NCBI RefSeq assembly: GCF_020529025.1
Contig: NZ_JACNMM010000003.1
Span: forward strand, 186,001 to 250,000
Origin: Oceaniglobus trochenteri
GTDB taxonomy: Bacteria; Pseudomonadota; Alphaproteobacteria; Rhodobacterales; Rhodobacteraceae
Direction of reading: 5' to 3'
Length of the DNA stretch: 64,000 nucleotides
A program made the translations under genes and the position numbers. Position 1 is the stretch's first letter. The number at the start of each line of letters is the position of its first letter. The notes under the pieces are model-generated. The model did not search any database, had not been told where the DNA came from, and worked only from the letters and a program-made list of their open reading frames with translations. Positions 11,193 through 20,981 of this stretch are shown here, piece after piece.

Positions 11193-11268
11193 TGGTGCCC
11201 CAAGACGGACTCGAACCGCCGACCTACTATTTACGAAACAGTTGCTCTACCAGCTGAGCTATTGGGGC
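11193..11268 (-). tRNA. tRNA-Thr (anticodon CGU)
   Basis: On the minus strand the 76-nt sequence runs from GCCCCAA (complement of 11268) to TTGGGGC plus an encoded CCA (11195-11193). The acceptor arms pair over seven bases. The D arm is GCTC-AGCTGGTA-GAGC. The anticodon stem ACTGT/ATAGT encloses the loop TTCGTAA, giving anticodon CGT that reads ACG (Thr). The T arm is GGCGG-TTCGAGT-CCGTC. It lies between the peptide-transport block and hemY; no attachment-site duplication was noticed. Confidence 0.97.
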
Positions 11269-11346
11269 CTGAGGGTCAGATACCCGCGGTGCCGGATCTT
11301 TGCAAGTCGCTGTTGCGGCCTTGCGGGATCTTTATGGCGGGGTACG

Positions 11347-11383
11347 GCCCCGGGCGCAGCGGCCCGGGGCGAAGATGCTTCGC
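11347..11383 (-). terminator. Tandem hairpins downstream of hemY
   Basis: Two inverted repeats lie side by side, 33 to 69 bp past the hemY stop. One is GCGAAG-atg-CTTCGC (11369-11383). The other is an 8-bp stem GCCCCGGG/CCCGGGGC (11347-11354 with 11363-11370). They share two bases, so the stems may compete. No clear U-run follows on the minus strand. A role in ending the hemD-mic60-hemY transcript is inferred from position. Confidence 0.45.
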
Positions 11384-11415
11384 ACTCGGGCCGGTCGGGC
11401 GCCCGGGACACCTTG

Positions 11416-12897
11416 TCAGGGATTCGCCTTCGTCTCTTCGCTGTCGGCCACGACCTCGGCATCGACGGTATCGGCCTCGGGCGAATCGTCGGGGGCATCC
11501 TGGGCATCCGGGGTCTTGTCGATCTGGCCCACGATCAGCGGCAGCATTTCGGTGCTGGTGGGCATGGCCACCTCACCGGCCTTGGGAACGGTCCAGGTCA
11601 GGGTGTCGAAGGCCCCGCAGGTATCGCAGACCGGAATCCAGGCCGAATGCACCGTGTGGCAGTTGTCGCAAACCCATTGCGGCCCGCGCGACACCGACAG
11701 TGCCCGCGTCAGCCAACCGCGCACGATGGCATCGTCGGCACCTTCGCCCCGTTCGATGGCGGCCATGATCGTGACCGAACGCGCGGTCGGGTCCGAGGTA
11801 GCCAGATCGCCCAACGCCCGGCGTGCGGCTGGAAAATCCTCGTCCGCGATGTAGAGCTCGGCCAGCAGCATGCGGGTTTCGGGGTGGTCGGGCTTGGCCC
11901 GGGTCAGCACGCCGAACCGCTTGATCCGCTGGCTGGGCGTCTCGTCGGGCGCGATCTCGGCAAAGGCGGCGGCCAGGTCGGGGTGCGGGCGGGCCTCCCA
12001 GGCCTTGCGCAGCACACGGGTGGCATAGCGCGGCTGATCGTTCTGGATGTACCCCCGCGCCGCCATGACGGCCGCCGGAATAAGATCGGGAGACAGACGG
12101 TTCGCCTCGATGGCGGCTTCGCGCGCCTCGACGCTGTTGCCCTCGGCCAGGATCTCGCGCGCTTCGGACAGGGCCAGGACGGCATCGCGCCGCTTGTGGA
12201 CATCGCGCGGCAGGGTGCCGTGCTTCAGCTTGGCGCCCAGAGTCTTGCGCGCGCCCGACCAATCGGCATTGCCGGCCTGAAGCTGCAACAGCAGATCCTG
12301 GGTTTCGCCATGCTTCGGTTTCAGCGCAAAGGCCTTCTCCGCCAGCTTCAGCGCGGTCGTCGTATCGCCCGCATCAAGGCGCTGTTTCAGCAGGCCGCGC
12401 ACACCGACAAAACGGGTGCGATCATCCACCAGAAGCTGCTTGTAGACGTCTTCGGCCTTGTGCCGGTCGCCGGTCAGTTCAGCCGCCTGGGCGGTGATCA
12501 GGTTGGTCAGTTCCGGGCGGTGCAGGTATTTCTCGGCCTTCGCCGCCTTCGACATGGCCAGCTTGCCCTCGCCCGAGGCCAGCGCCATCATGCCATCGGC
12601 CAGCGCCTGGAACCCCTTGCGTTCGCGGTTGCGGTCGAAATAGCGCGACACGGCGGTTTCGTCACCGTTGAGGAACCGGATCAGCGCCACGAGGAAACTG
12701 ACCAGTTTCAGCACGATCCACACCGACAGAAGCAGCAGCAGCGCAACGATGACCAGTTGCAGCGGGCCAAGGGTGAATTCGACATTGGCGATCGAAACGA
12801 TCACGCCGCCGTCGGTTTCCATCAACTGCGTGGCACCCCAGGTCAGGGCACCGATGATGCAGATGAACAGGACGATCTTCAGAAGGGACCAGAGCAT
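11416..12897 (-). CDS. hemY: HemY-family membrane protein (heme biosynthesis operon protein)
   Basis: 493 aa. Two N-terminal membrane helices (about residues 5-22 and 45-68) are followed by a long alpha-helical TPR-like region. A double CxxC pair (about residues 410, 413, 424, 427; CDNCH...CDTCG) resembles a zinc ribbon, and the tail is acidic. The N-terminal part matches the HemY_N family of proteobacterial heme operons; its biochemical role is still poorly defined. ATG 12897 is chosen over the TTG directly before it (12900). GAGGA lies about eight bases upstream. It follows the Mic60 gene by 11 bp on the same strand, an order found in many alphaproteobacteria. Confidence 0.9.
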   Translation of the reverse strand: MLWSLLKIVLFICIIGALTWGATQLMETDGGVIVSIANVEFTLGPLQLVIVALLLLLSVWIVLKLVSFLVALIRFLNGDETAVSRYFDRNRERKGFQALADGMMALASGEGKLAMSKAAKAEKYLHRPELTNLITAQAAELTGDRHKAEDVYKQLLVDDRTRFVGVRGLLKQRLDAGDTTTALKLAEKAFALKPKHGETQDLLLQLQAGNADWSGARKTLGAKLKHGTLPRDVHKRRDAVLALSEAREILAEGNSVEAREAAIEANRLSPDLIPAAVMAARGYIQNDQPRYATRVLRKAWEARPHPDLAAAFAEIAPDETPSQRIKRFGVLTRAKPDHPETRMLLAELYIADEDFPAARRALGDLATSDPTARSVTIMAAIERGEGADDAIVRGWLTRALSVSRGPQWVCDNCHTVHSAWIPVCDTCGAFDTLTWTVPKAGEVAMPTSTEMLPLIVGQIDKTPDAQDAPDDSPEADTVDAEVVADSEETKANP

Positions 12898-12908
12898 CAA
12901 TATCGTCC

Positions 12909-14405
12909 TCAGTTGCTGTTCAGGGTGGCGGTCAGATCGGCCAGCGCGGTCGTCGCATCCAGCCGCGTCTGCGCACGGGCCGACCAGTCGGCCAGCTCGG
13001 CCTGCCCGACCTCGGGCAGTGTTTCGATCTCGGACAGGGCCGTGGCCAGGTCGCCGGACTTCAGCGCCGCTTCGGCCCGCGACAGGATGGCGTCGGGGTC
13101 ATCCCCTTCGCGGGCATCCAGCGACCGGGCGCCGGTCTGCGCCTTGAGGAAATCGCCCAGCCGGTCAAGCGCACCGCCGCCGCCCGAATTCTCGCGGATC
13201 GACACGCTCAGCGCCGCGCGGGCCTGGGGCGGAAACGCGGTCTGAAGGGCCGAAAGCGTGGCAACGCCTTCGGGCGCGGTATCGGCAAGCGCGGCAGGCA
13301 CTTCCACATCCCCTGCCGTTTTCAGCGAGGACACGGCATCGACGAAGGGTTCGCCGTTCTCAAGCGCCGCCGACATCTGCGCCAGCGCGGCCTGCACCGT
13401 GATCCGGCGGGTTTCATCGGCGGCCGAACTGCGCGCCGCATCGGCCGAGGACTTGGCATCGGCAATGGCCGCGCCCTGTTCCTCCAGCCGCTGGTCAAGC
13501 GCATCCAGACGTTCGGCCAGGGCGGCAAGCGCTTCGGTGGGCGCGTCGTCCTGTTCGCTCAACCGGGCGATGGCAGCCGAAAGATCATCGACCCGGGTTT
13601 CCAGGTCGGACAGGCGGGGCTGCAGATCGGGCCCGCTGCCATCGGGCGATGCGGGGGCGGGGGCCGGAAGGTTGGCGATTTCCTCGCGCAGGGCGGCGAT
13701 ATCATCGGGCGTCGCGGCCTCGGGCAGGTTTGCCAGTTGTTCGGCGGTGGCGCTGGCGGTCTGTTCTGCCGCACCGGCCGCTTCCTCGGCGGCGGCGGTC
13801 TGTCCCGCCAGGGTTTCGATGCGGGCGGTCTGGTCGGAAATACGGGTCTCCAGCTGGGCCAAAGCGTCGGCATCGCCCGAGGGGAAGATATCGTATTCGG
13901 CAAGGGCATAGCCGATGCCCCCCGCGATTACACCGCCCAGAAGCAGCGTGAAAAACCCCGGGCCCTTGGCGATTCGGGCCTGTTCAAGGGGCGCGGGCGC
14001 AGGTGCCGAAGCCGCAGGTTCAGGGTCGGCGGCGCTTTTCGCTGCCGGCTGATCCGCGGTTTCAATGGTGGAATCGTCGCCGCTGCCCAAGGCATCGTCG
14101 GTTTTCGCCTCCGGCTCGTCGGGGATGATCGGCGCTTCGTCCAGCACCGGCACGCCCTCGGCGTCGTCCTTGCCCGGGGGCGGAACATCAGGCGTTTCAG
14201 CCAGTTCCGGCGTCTCGTCAGCCGGTGAAGGCGTCAAATCCGACGTACCCTTGTCGTCTGTCTGGTCGACTTCCGGCGTTTCCACGGCATCCTTGACGGC
14301 CTCGGTCACTTCCTTGTCGGTCTTTGCCGTTCCAGCATCCGATGCCTTTGCCTTGGCTGTGGAAGCTCGGGACGGCGATTGCCCGCGGTTCGTCGGTTTT
14401 GCCAC
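12909..14405 (-). CDS. Mic60/mitofilin-family membrane protein (alphaproteobacterial)
   Basis: About 498 aa. A long Pro/Ala/acidic cytoplasmic N-terminus (residues 1-145) is followed by one membrane helix (about 150-170, FFTLLLGGVIAGGIGYALAE). Next comes an Ala/Glu-rich coiled coil (about 180-340) and a helical C-terminal domain (about 345-498). This layout and its place between hemD and hemY are those of alphaproteobacterial homologues of mitochondrial Mic60, which shape cristae-like and intracytoplasmic membranes. The start is uncertain: GTG 14405 is preferred (AAAGG about ten bases upstream), GTG 14435 is possible. The membrane-shaping role here is inferred from the family. Confidence 0.85.
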   Translation of the reverse strand: MAKPTNRGQSPSRASTAKAKASDAGTAKTDKEVTEAVKDAVETPEVDQTDDKGTSDLTPSPADETPELAETPDVPPPGKDDAEGVPVLDEAPIIPDEPEAKTDDALGSGDDSTIETADQPAAKSAADPEPAASAPAPAPLEQARIAKGPGFFTLLLGGVIAGGIGYALAEYDIFPSGDADALAQLETRISDQTARIETLAGQTAAAEEAAGAAEQTASATAEQLANLPEAATPDDIAALREEIANLPAPAPASPDGSGPDLQPRLSDLETRVDDLSAAIARLSEQDDAPTEALAALAERLDALDQRLEEQGAAIADAKSSADAARSSAADETRRITVQAALAQMSAALENGEPFVDAVSSLKTAGDVEVPAALADTAPEGVATLSALQTAFPPQARAALSVSIRENSGGGGALDRLGDFLKAQTGARSLDAREGDDPDAILSRAEAALKSGDLATALSEIETLPEVGQAELADWSARAQTRLDATTALADLTATLNSN

Positions 14406-14503
14406 GCTCAACACACCTTTCGCTGACGGCCCCACATGGGCCGATCTTTTTGAAACAGGACTTAGCTTAGCTTTTCAACCCCCGTCCAACAAGGTCGGTT
14501 CCC

Positions 14504-15187
14504 TCAGGCGGTTCCGACGATCCCCTGCAACATTGATGCGGCATCGGGTTTTTCCACCACCCGGCACTGCCCCGGCGCCGCCCAACAGGCCGCTGCGGCG
14601 GCGCTGATCGCGATTGGCAGAAGGTGTGCCGTCGCGCCCTGCGCCGCTTCGGAAACAAGCGCGGCACTGCGCGGCGAGAACAGCGGCACGATCACCCTTC
14701 CCCCCTGCGCCAGAAGCGCCTGCGCCCGATCGGTAAGGGGCAGCGCCGCCTGGTCATAGACCACCACGTCCTGCACGCCCGCCCCGTGATCGCCCAGTAG
14801 CGCGCCGAGATCGCCCGCGCGGTGCGCGCCGCGCAGGTGCCACAGCGGGCCCCGTGGCTGTTCGGCCTGCAAAAGCGCCACCAGATCGCGCAGATCGCCC
14901 CCCGCCGAATGGCAGGTCATGCCGTGGGCGCGGGCCACCCCGGCCGTCCTGTCCCCCACGGCGAAACCCTCGAAACCGTTCAGATCGCACTGTGCCGCGG
15001 CCTGTTCCACCCCGTTGACCGAGGTGAACACCAGCATCGCACCCTTCGGTGGGCGGGCCGTCATCGGCACGGGGCGAATTTCAAGGATCGGTGAAATCAC
15101 GATCTCTCCGGCAAAGCCGGCGGCGCGGCAATCTTCCCCGAAGGCCAGCGATTGCGCCCTTGGGCGGGTCAGAAGAAGGGTCGTCAT
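14504..15187 (-). CDS. hemD: Uroporphyrinogen-III synthase
   Basis: 227-aa cytoplasmic enzyme that closes hydroxymethylbilane with D-ring inversion to uroporphyrinogen III in heme and cobalamin synthesis. It has the HemD pattern: N-terminal LLLTRPRAQSLAF, FTSVNGVEQ near the middle of the first domain, FAVGDRTAGVA, and FSPRSAALV in the second domain. The family is poorly conserved, so these landmarks plus the mic60-hemY context carry the call. ATG 15187 was chosen; an in-frame ATG 15 bases earlier is possible. It diverges from tsaD. The usual partner hemC is not in this window. Confidence 0.88.
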   Translation of the reverse strand: MTTLLLTRPRAQSLAFGEDCRAAGFAGEIVISPILEIRPVPMTARPPKGAMLVFTSVNGVEQAAAQCDLNGFEGFAVGDRTAGVARAHGMTCHSAGGDLRDLVALLQAEQPRGPLWHLRGAHRAGDLGALLGDHGAGVQDVVVYDQAALPLTDRAQALLAQGGRVIVPLFSPRSAALVSEAAQGATAHLLPIAISAAAAACWAAPGQCRVVEKPDAASMLQGIVGTA

Positions 15188-15260
15188 GCTGTTCCCGGTC
15201 ATTGTCTGGCGCCTGTCCCGGTGATAGCTGGCAGGCGCAGTCCCCGCAACCGGAGCCACC

Positions 15261-16349
15261 ATGGCCAGTCTGACCCTTCTCGGTATCGAAAGCAGCTGCG
15301 ACGACACGGCGGCGGCCGTGGTGCGCCACGGTGACGCGGCGCCCGAGATCCTGTCGTCGGTGGTGGCGGGCCAGACGGCCCTGCACGCAGGGTTCGGCGG
15401 GGTCGTGCCCGAAATCGCCGCCCGCGCCCACGCCGAAAAGCTGGACCATTGCGTGGAACAGGCCCTGGCCAAGGCCGGCATCGCCCTGCGCGATTGCGAC
15501 GGCGTGGCAGTGACGGCGGGTCCGGGGCTGATCGGCGGGGTTCTGTCGGGCGTGATGTGCGCCAAGGGGCTGTGCGCCGGTGCGGGCCTGCCACTGATCG
15601 GGGTGAACCACCTGGCCGGTCACGCGCTGACACCGCGCCTGACCGACATGGTGGAATTTCCCTATCTCATGCTTCTGGTGTCGGGCGGGCATTGCCAGTT
15701 CCTGCTGGTGCAGGGGGCCGACCGGTTCACCCGCCTTGGCGGCACCATCGACGATGCCCCCGGCGAGGCCTTCGACAAGACGGCGAAGCTTCTGGGCCTG
15801 CCGCAACCGGGCGGGCCCGCCGTGCAGGCCGAGGCGGAAAAGGGCGATGCGCGGCGCTTTGCCTTCCCCCGCCCGCTGCTGGACCGGGCGGACATGGACA
15901 TGTCGTTCTCGGGGCTGAAAACCGCCCTGCTGCGCGAACGCGACAAGGTGATGGAAAACGGCGCATTGCACGCGCAGGACCGTGCCGACCTTTGCGCAGG
16001 GTTCCAGGCCGCGGTGCGCGATGTGCTGGTGGCCAAGTCGCGGCGCGCCATCGCCGCCTATCTGGCGCTGTCCCCGCAGGAACCGGTCTTCGCCGTGGCG
16101 GGGGGCGTGGCGGCCAACAGCGCCATCCGTGAAGGGTTGCTGGCGCTTTGCGCCGAAAGCGGGCTGCGGTTTCTGGCGCCGCCGCTGCCGCTTTGCACCG
16201 ACAACGCCGCGATGATCGCCTGGGCCGGGATCGAACGGTATCGGCTGGCCCTGTTCGACGACATGACACTGGCGGCCCGCCCGCGCTGGCCGCTGGACCG
16301 CGCGGCTCAGCCGATGCTGGGCAGCGGCAAGAAGGGCGCCAAGGCCTGA
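15261..16349 (+). CDS. tsaD: tRNA N6-threonylcarbamoyladenosine (t6A37) synthase subunit TsaD
   Basis: 362-aa cytoplasmic ASKHA-fold enzyme that transfers threonylcarbamoyl to A37 of ANN-reading tRNAs. The metal-binding His117 and His121 are present in NHLAGHAL. Nucleotide-binding motifs are [40 protein letters not shown] and [15 protein letters not shown] site lies just before the ATG. Its partner tsaE is at 49061 in this window. It diverges from hemD. Confidence 0.97.
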   Translation: MASLTLLGIESSCDDTAAAVVRHGDAAPEILSSVVAGQTALHAGFGGVVPEIAARAHAEKLDHCVEQALAKAGIALRDCDGVAVTAGPGLIGGVLSGVMCAKGLCAGAGLPLIGVNHLAGHALTPRLTDMVEFPYLMLLVSGGHCQFLLVQGADRFTRLGGTIDDAPGEAFDKTAKLLGLPQPGGPAVQAEAEKGDARRFAFPRPLLDRADMDMSFSGLKTALLRERDKVMENGALHAQDRADLCAGFQAAVRDVLVAKSRRAIAAYLALSPQEPVFAVAGGVAANSAIREGLLALCAESGLRFLAPPLPLCTDNAAMIAWAGIERYRLALFDDMTLAARPRWPLDRAAQPMLGSGKKGAKA

Positions 16350-16407
16350 CCCCTTGCGCGCACCGCCGGGGTGCCTAGACTGCGGCGCGAACAGCAAGGA
16401 GAACAAG

Positions 16408-16676
16408 ATGCGCGTTGCCCTGATTGCCAAGGACAAACCCGGAGCGTTGCAGGTGCGTACCGACAACCGCCCCGATCACGTGGCCTATCTCAAGGCGTCA
16501 CCGGCGGTGGAACGGGCCGGGCCGCTTCTGGACGATGCCGGCGAAATGTGCGGTTCGCTGATCGTGCTGAACGTCACCGACATGGACGAGGCCAAGGCCT
16601 GGGCGGCAGAGGATCCCTATGCAAAGGCCGGGCTGTTCGAAAAGGTCGAACTGATCGCCTGGAACCAGGTGATCGG

Positions 16677-16680
<4 letters not shown>
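16408..16680 (+). CDS. YciI-like (YCII-related) protein
   Basis: 90-aa ferredoxin-fold protein with the YCII pattern: PDHVAYLKAS near residue 25, AGPLLDDAGEMCGSLIV in the middle and DPYAKAGLFEKVEL near the end. Family members are cytoplasmic dimers with conserved His and Asp residues; the physiological reaction is not established. AAGGAGAA lies immediately upstream of ATG 16408. Its stop overlaps the GTG start of the EVE-domain gene, so the two are cotranslated. Confidence 0.92.
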
Positions 16681-17089
<409 letters not shown>

Positions 17090-17093
<4 letters not shown>

Positions 17094-18478
17094 GCCGGGC
17101 GCGCCCCCAGCGCCGCCAGCTTTTCGTCGGACAGGTAACAATAGCGGTTCATCTGCACCGGGCCTTCGCCCAGGGCGCGGAAGCGGCGCATCACGTCCTC
17201 GGTCGGCCCGTATCCGTGCGACATGCCCCAGACCGGCACCTGCCCCGCCTCGCGCCGTGCCTGGGCGATCTTGGCGGCGATGGCTTCCGAGGGGGCGGGG
17301 TGCGGCTCATCCGGTTCGGGATAGCGGATCGCGTCGGGCTGTCTTGGTTCATCGGGCGACAAGGCCAGGATACGGCTGAGGGCGCGGGCAATATCGCCGG
17401 GGGCGAAATCGGTCCGCTGTTGCAGGGCCTCCAGGTATTCCGCCTCAAGCAGGGGCCAGTGCATGGTGTAGAACTTCACCCCCATGGCATCGCAATGGGG
17501 CGCGACCGAGGCCGGGCAAAGCCCGGTGGCGATGTTCAGGGGTGGGGGAAAGGCATGCAGGAACAGCTTGCAGCGCCCGCCGCTGGCCTCGTCCACGGTT
17601 TCGCGCAGGAAGCGGGCGAAATCCGTCACCACCGCGCGACGCAGCGCCAGCAGCTCACCCAGCACGGGATAGGCGGCGATCAGGCTTTCGCCAAAGGCCC
17701 CGGCATCGTCAAGCGCGATGGCCTTGCGCCGCACCGCACCATTGCCGAGGTCGGCCAGAAAATCCTGCGTGCCGCGGGCAACGCCGGCAAGATCAAGACC
17801 CAGGGCCTTGGCATGGGGCGCCATGGCCGGATTGAAATCGAAGAACAGCGCGTCGAAGTGATAGACCGGGTATTCGGGCCAGTCGTATTTCAGCCCGTCG
17901 ATCTGCGGATAGGTCTGGCACAGATCGCGGGTGATGGCGCGCACATAGGCCCGCACATCCGGCGCGGCGAGCGAGGCATTGCGATCCACCCGCCCGGTGC
18001 GCGGCCTGCCATCGGGCAGCAGCGATTCATCGCCGGGAAGCGGGCCGCCGAACTGCACCCGGTAACAGGGCGGGATCGCGGCCTGGATCTGCATCCACAC
18101 CTCAAGCCCGCGGTCCCTGGCGGCCTCGACGAACTGCCCGACAACCGCGCCCTGCCCATCGGTCAGCGCGTCGGCGGCGGGCGGGCGATAGGCCAACCCG
18201 TCATAAAGCGCCGGATCGGGCCGGAACGACGGAGCGGCAGTCAGCCAGAGTTCGCGGTTGCCCCAGAGGGGCCGGTCCAGAAGCCGCTTGTGCCCCAGCC
18301 CGCCGTCGCCGGGCGGTTCACGGTGGCCCGTACCGGGGGCCGATTGCGCCGCGACATAGGGTGACGTGGTCAGCGATGTCGCCCCGGCCACATCGGCCAG
18401 GTTGTGCAGCACCGCCTCAACCCCTTCGGACTGGGCGTATTCGGGCATCACGGTGATGCCAAGTTCAGAGCGTGCCAA
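17090..18478 (-). CDS. Predicted TIM-barrel (glycoside-hydrolase-like) protein of unknown function
   Basis: About 462 aa, no signal peptide, last gene of the sulfatase/dehydratase operon. The start is taken at TTG 18478, which has GGAG seven bases upstream and overlaps the end of the enolase-family gene; ATG 18448 is an alternative. Alternating features suggest a (beta/alpha)8 barrel: GLEVWMQIQAAIPPCYRVQF, then DGLKYDWPEYPVYHFD with clustered acids, LFLHAFPPPLNIA, GVKFYTMHWPLLEAEY and VPVWGMSHGYGP. The acidic DWPEYP segment could hold catalytic residues. No family is recognised with confidence. Context suggests action on the imported compound or a product of desulfation. Confidence 0.8.
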
Positions 18479-19550
18479 ACTGTGTCTCCGGTATCTCGAG
18501 GGACAGCCCCAATCCGGGGGCCAGGGTCGCCATATCGAAGGCGCCATCCGTCAGCGGGGGCAGGCCATCCTTCACGAGGCTGGCGAACATCGGGGATTCG
18601 TCGAACTGCATTTCCAGAAGGTCGCCATCCGCCAGCGCCGCGCAGACGTGAAGGCTGTGGGCGTGGCAGATCGGACCGGTCGGGTTGTGCGGTGAAAAGA
18701 CGACGCCATGTTCGGCAAGATCGGCGGCGATGGCCAGCATCTCACGCGGCCCGCCGCAATATTTCACGTCGGGCATCATGACGTCATAGGCACCGGCCGC
18801 CGCATAGGGCGCAAAACCGGCCCGCAGAATGGCGCATTCCATGCCTGCCAGAAGGGCATCGTTCCGGTTCGCCCGCCGGCGCAGATCCACCAGTGCCGGA
18901 ATCGTCTCGGGGGTTTCGGCGATCGGGCATTCGATCCAGTGCAGCGCGAAGGGCGCGCAGGCGTCCATCATCGCTTCGGCGCCCGCCACGTCGAACCGCC
19001 AGTGGCAATCGACCATCAGCCGCCGCGCACCGATTGCATCTCGCACGGCGGCGATGCGGGCCAGGCCAGGCTCCATGGCGCGGGCCATGGTGGCCCGGTC
19101 CTGGTCGGGCTGTACCTCGTCGAAGGGGGCGATCTTGATCGCGCCATGCCCCGCCGCCAGGGCATCGCGCGCACTTTGCGCCATGCCTTCCGGGCTGCGG
19201 TCGGTGGTGCGGCGGTTGATGTTGGCGTAGACCCCGACGGCATCGCGCCGGGTGCCGCCCAGGTGCCGCGACAACGCCACGCCGGCACGCCGCGCCGCAA
19301 GATCGTCATGGGCCTGCCGGATCGCCGAGGCCGCGGCGGCCTGGGGCAAGGTGGCAAAGGGCAGGCGGTTCGGGTCAAGCGCGGGCAGATCGTCCAGAAG
19401 ACGGCGGGCGATATCCTGCACCTCGGCCTCCTGGCCCTGCAACGTCGCTTCGCCCCAGCCGGTGTTCCCTTCGCCATCATCAAGCGCGATGAACAGCCAT
19501 GTGGTTTTCGCACTGACGGTGACAGGGATTACTTGTGCGGTTCGGATCAT
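18465..19550 (-). CDS. Enolase-superfamily enzyme, mandelate racemase / sugar-acid dehydratase type (1)
   Basis: 361 aa. An N-terminal capping domain (about 1-115; GWGEATLQGQE) is followed by a modified TIM barrel. Visible active-site candidates are Lys in IKIAPFDE (the usual second Lys of KxK is absent), metal-ligand Asp in MVDCHWRF, Glu in HWIECPI and Glu in AGMEC. Further landmarks are MPDVKYCGG and the His of SPHNPTGP. The last motif recalls galactonate-type dehydratases, but the specificity cannot be assigned. The gene sits 10 bp after the large UxaA-like gene. A dehydratase or racemase acting on an aldonate or uronate is the best inference. Confidence 0.88.
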   Translation of the reverse strand: MIRTAQVIPVTVSAKTTWLFIALDDGEGNTGWGEATLQGQEAEVQDIARRLLDDLPALDPNRLPFATLPQAAAASAIRQAHDDLAARRAGVALSRHLGGTRRDAVGVYANINRRTTDRSPEGMAQSARDALAAGHGAIKIAPFDEVQPDQDRATMARAMEPGLARIAAVRDAIGARRLMVDCHWRFDVAGAEAMMDACAPFALHWIECPIAETPETIPALVDLRRRANRNDALLAGMECAILRAGFAPYAAAGAYDVMMPDVKYCGGPREMLAIAADLAEHGVVFSPHNPTGPICHAHSLHVCAALADGDLLEMQFDESPMFASLVKDGLPPLTDGAFDMATLAPGLGLSLEIPETQFGTL

Positions 19551-19560
19551 GGCACGCCCC

Positions 19561-20718
19561 TCATACAGATGGGCCCAGCCGTGAGATCACCTCGTCGCCC
19601 TCGCCGTTGCGTTCGACCGCCACGGATTGCCCGCTGCAAACCTTCTCAAGCAGGTCCACCAGCCCCGGCAGAAGCGCGGCACGGTCCACCTGGCCCAGAA
19701 AGGCGGGCGAGGCGTCGAAATCGATCTGGCCGGGCAGGCGGGCGGCGGTTTCGGGGTTGCCGGTCAGCTTGATCGTGGGCGACAGCGCGCTGCCATAGGG
19801 GTTGCCCTGCCCGGTGGTGAAACAGACCACCTGCGCGCCCCCCGCCACCATCGACGAAATCGATTCCGGCGACAGTGTGGGCGTGTCCATCAGGTGCAGG
19901 CCGGGGTTCATCACCGGTTCGCCTTCGGCCAGGGCGCCGCGGATCGGCCCCAGCCCCGCCTTCGAAATCGCACCCAGCGACTTTTCCTCGAGGGTGGTCA
20001 GGCCGCCCGCGTGGTTCTGGGGACCGGGGTTGCCGATCAGCAGGTCATGCCCTGCCCGTTCGGCGATGGCATGGCGCGCCGCCACCAGATCGCGCAGGCG
20101 GTCGGCGATGTCGGGGCGCACGCAGCGGGCGTAAAGGCCCGGCTCGCAGCCCAGCCATTCCAGCGTTTCGCTGATCACCGCCGCGCCACCCTCGGAAACG
20201 TGGTGATCCAGCAGATCCCCCACCAGCGGGTTCGTCACGATCCCCGAAGAGGCGTCCGAGTGGCCGCATTCGGCGGCGATCACGATATCCGACAGCGGGC
20301 AGGGCACCCGCCCCATCGCCGCCAGCCTGTCACCCATGACCCGCCCGGCCGCGATGGCGGCGGTGGCCATGGCCGAGCCATCCTCGCCGTGGGACTGGAG
20401 AGAGAACCCCTGAGCCAGGCGCCCGGCCTCTTGCGCGGCGGTGACGAACTGCGCGCACAGACCGTCATCGGGCGCCAGGACGATGACTCCGCCGGTGTTG
20501 GGGTGTGTCGCGAAGGCGCGCAGCATCCTGGCGTGAAAGCCCTTGTCGGCTCCCACCTGGCCACGTCCATAACCGCTTGAGATCAGCACGGCGCCGGGCA
20601 GCCCCGCCGCGACCCGCCGCGCGCCCGGCGCGTTCAGCCCGCAGACCGACAGAATCAACAGGTGGTTGCGCACCCCGGCGCGCCCGCTGTCGCGTGCATA
20701 TCCCTGGAACAGGCTCAT
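19561..20718 (-). CDS. UxaA-family dehydratase/lyase, large subunit (altronate dehydratase C-terminal type; SuyB-like alternative)
   Basis: 385-aa cytoplasmic protein equal to the C-terminal catalytic part of altronate/galactarate dehydratases. Landmarks are GYARDSGRAGVRNHLLIL at the start, AECGHSDASSGIVTNP, AGGLTTLEEKSLG, MDTPTLSPES and CFTTGQGNPYGS. UxaA of E. coli is one chain; here the SAF domain is a separate upstream gene. The same split is known for (2R)-sulfolactate sulfo-lyase SuyAB, so either dehydration of a sugar acid or C-S bond cleavage is possible. It overlaps its small-subunit gene by ATGA. Confidence 0.88.
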   Translation of the reverse strand: MSLFQGYARDSGRAGVRNHLLILSVCGLNAPGARRVAAGLPGAVLISSGYGRGQVGADKGFHARMLRAFATHPNTGGVIVLAPDDGLCAQFVTAAQEAGRLAQGFSLQSHGEDGSAMATAAIAAGRVMGDRLAAMGRVPCPLSDIVIAAECGHSDASSGIVTNPLVGDLLDHHVSEGGAAVISETLEWLGCEPGLYARCVRPDIADRLRDLVAARHAIAERAGHDLLIGNPGPQNHAGGLTTLEEKSLGAISKAGLGPIRGALAEGEPVMNPGLHLMDTPTLSPESISSMVAGGAQVVCFTTGQGNPYGSALSPTIKLTGNPETAARLPGQIDFDASPAFLGQVDRAALLPGLVDLLEKVCSGQSVAVERNGEGDEVISRLGPSV

Positions 20719-20981
20719 CCGATCTTCCCCCTCAGGTTATGCAGGTGAACATGATCGCCCGGCGCGATATCGGCCGTGGCATGGCCGATCACCGCGCCGT
20801 ACTTCACCACCGCTTCGCCCTTGGCGATGGGCACCAGCGCAATCTTGTGGCCCAGTGCCACGTCCGAGGTCAGAACCGGTGTCGCCCCCGACACCAGTTG
20901 CGCCGGGGCACCGGCCCTGTGATCGCGCAGCAGGCAGGCCACCGTATCGTCGGGGTGCAGTTGCATTGCCGAAATCGTCAT
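20715..20981 (-). CDS. UxaA-family small subunit (SAF domain; SuyA-like alternative)
   Basis: 88-aa protein consisting only of the SAF domain found at the N-terminus of altronate and galactarate dehydratases. It contains LGHKIALVPIAKGEAV, VKYGAVIG and HVHLHN, with His residues thought to help substrate or metal binding in the family. It overlaps the genes on both sides by 4 bp (enolase-family before, large subunit after). Expected to form a heteromer with the 385-aa subunit. Confidence 0.9.
   Translation of the reverse strand: MTISAMQLHPDDTVACLLRDHRAGAPAQLVSGATPVLTSDVALGHKIALVPIAKGEAVVKYGAVIGHATADIAPGDHVHLHNLRGKIG

Noticed and set aside
11193-11268. Genomic island boundary at the tRNA-Thr gene
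   Set aside because: tRNA genes are common integration sites, but no integrase lies nearby and no direct repeat of the tRNA 3' end was noticed.
11242-13245. 667-codon plus-strand frame over hemY and the tRNA
   Set aside because: Antisense to hemY and tRNA-Thr, with a low-complexity product typical of high-GC shadow frames.
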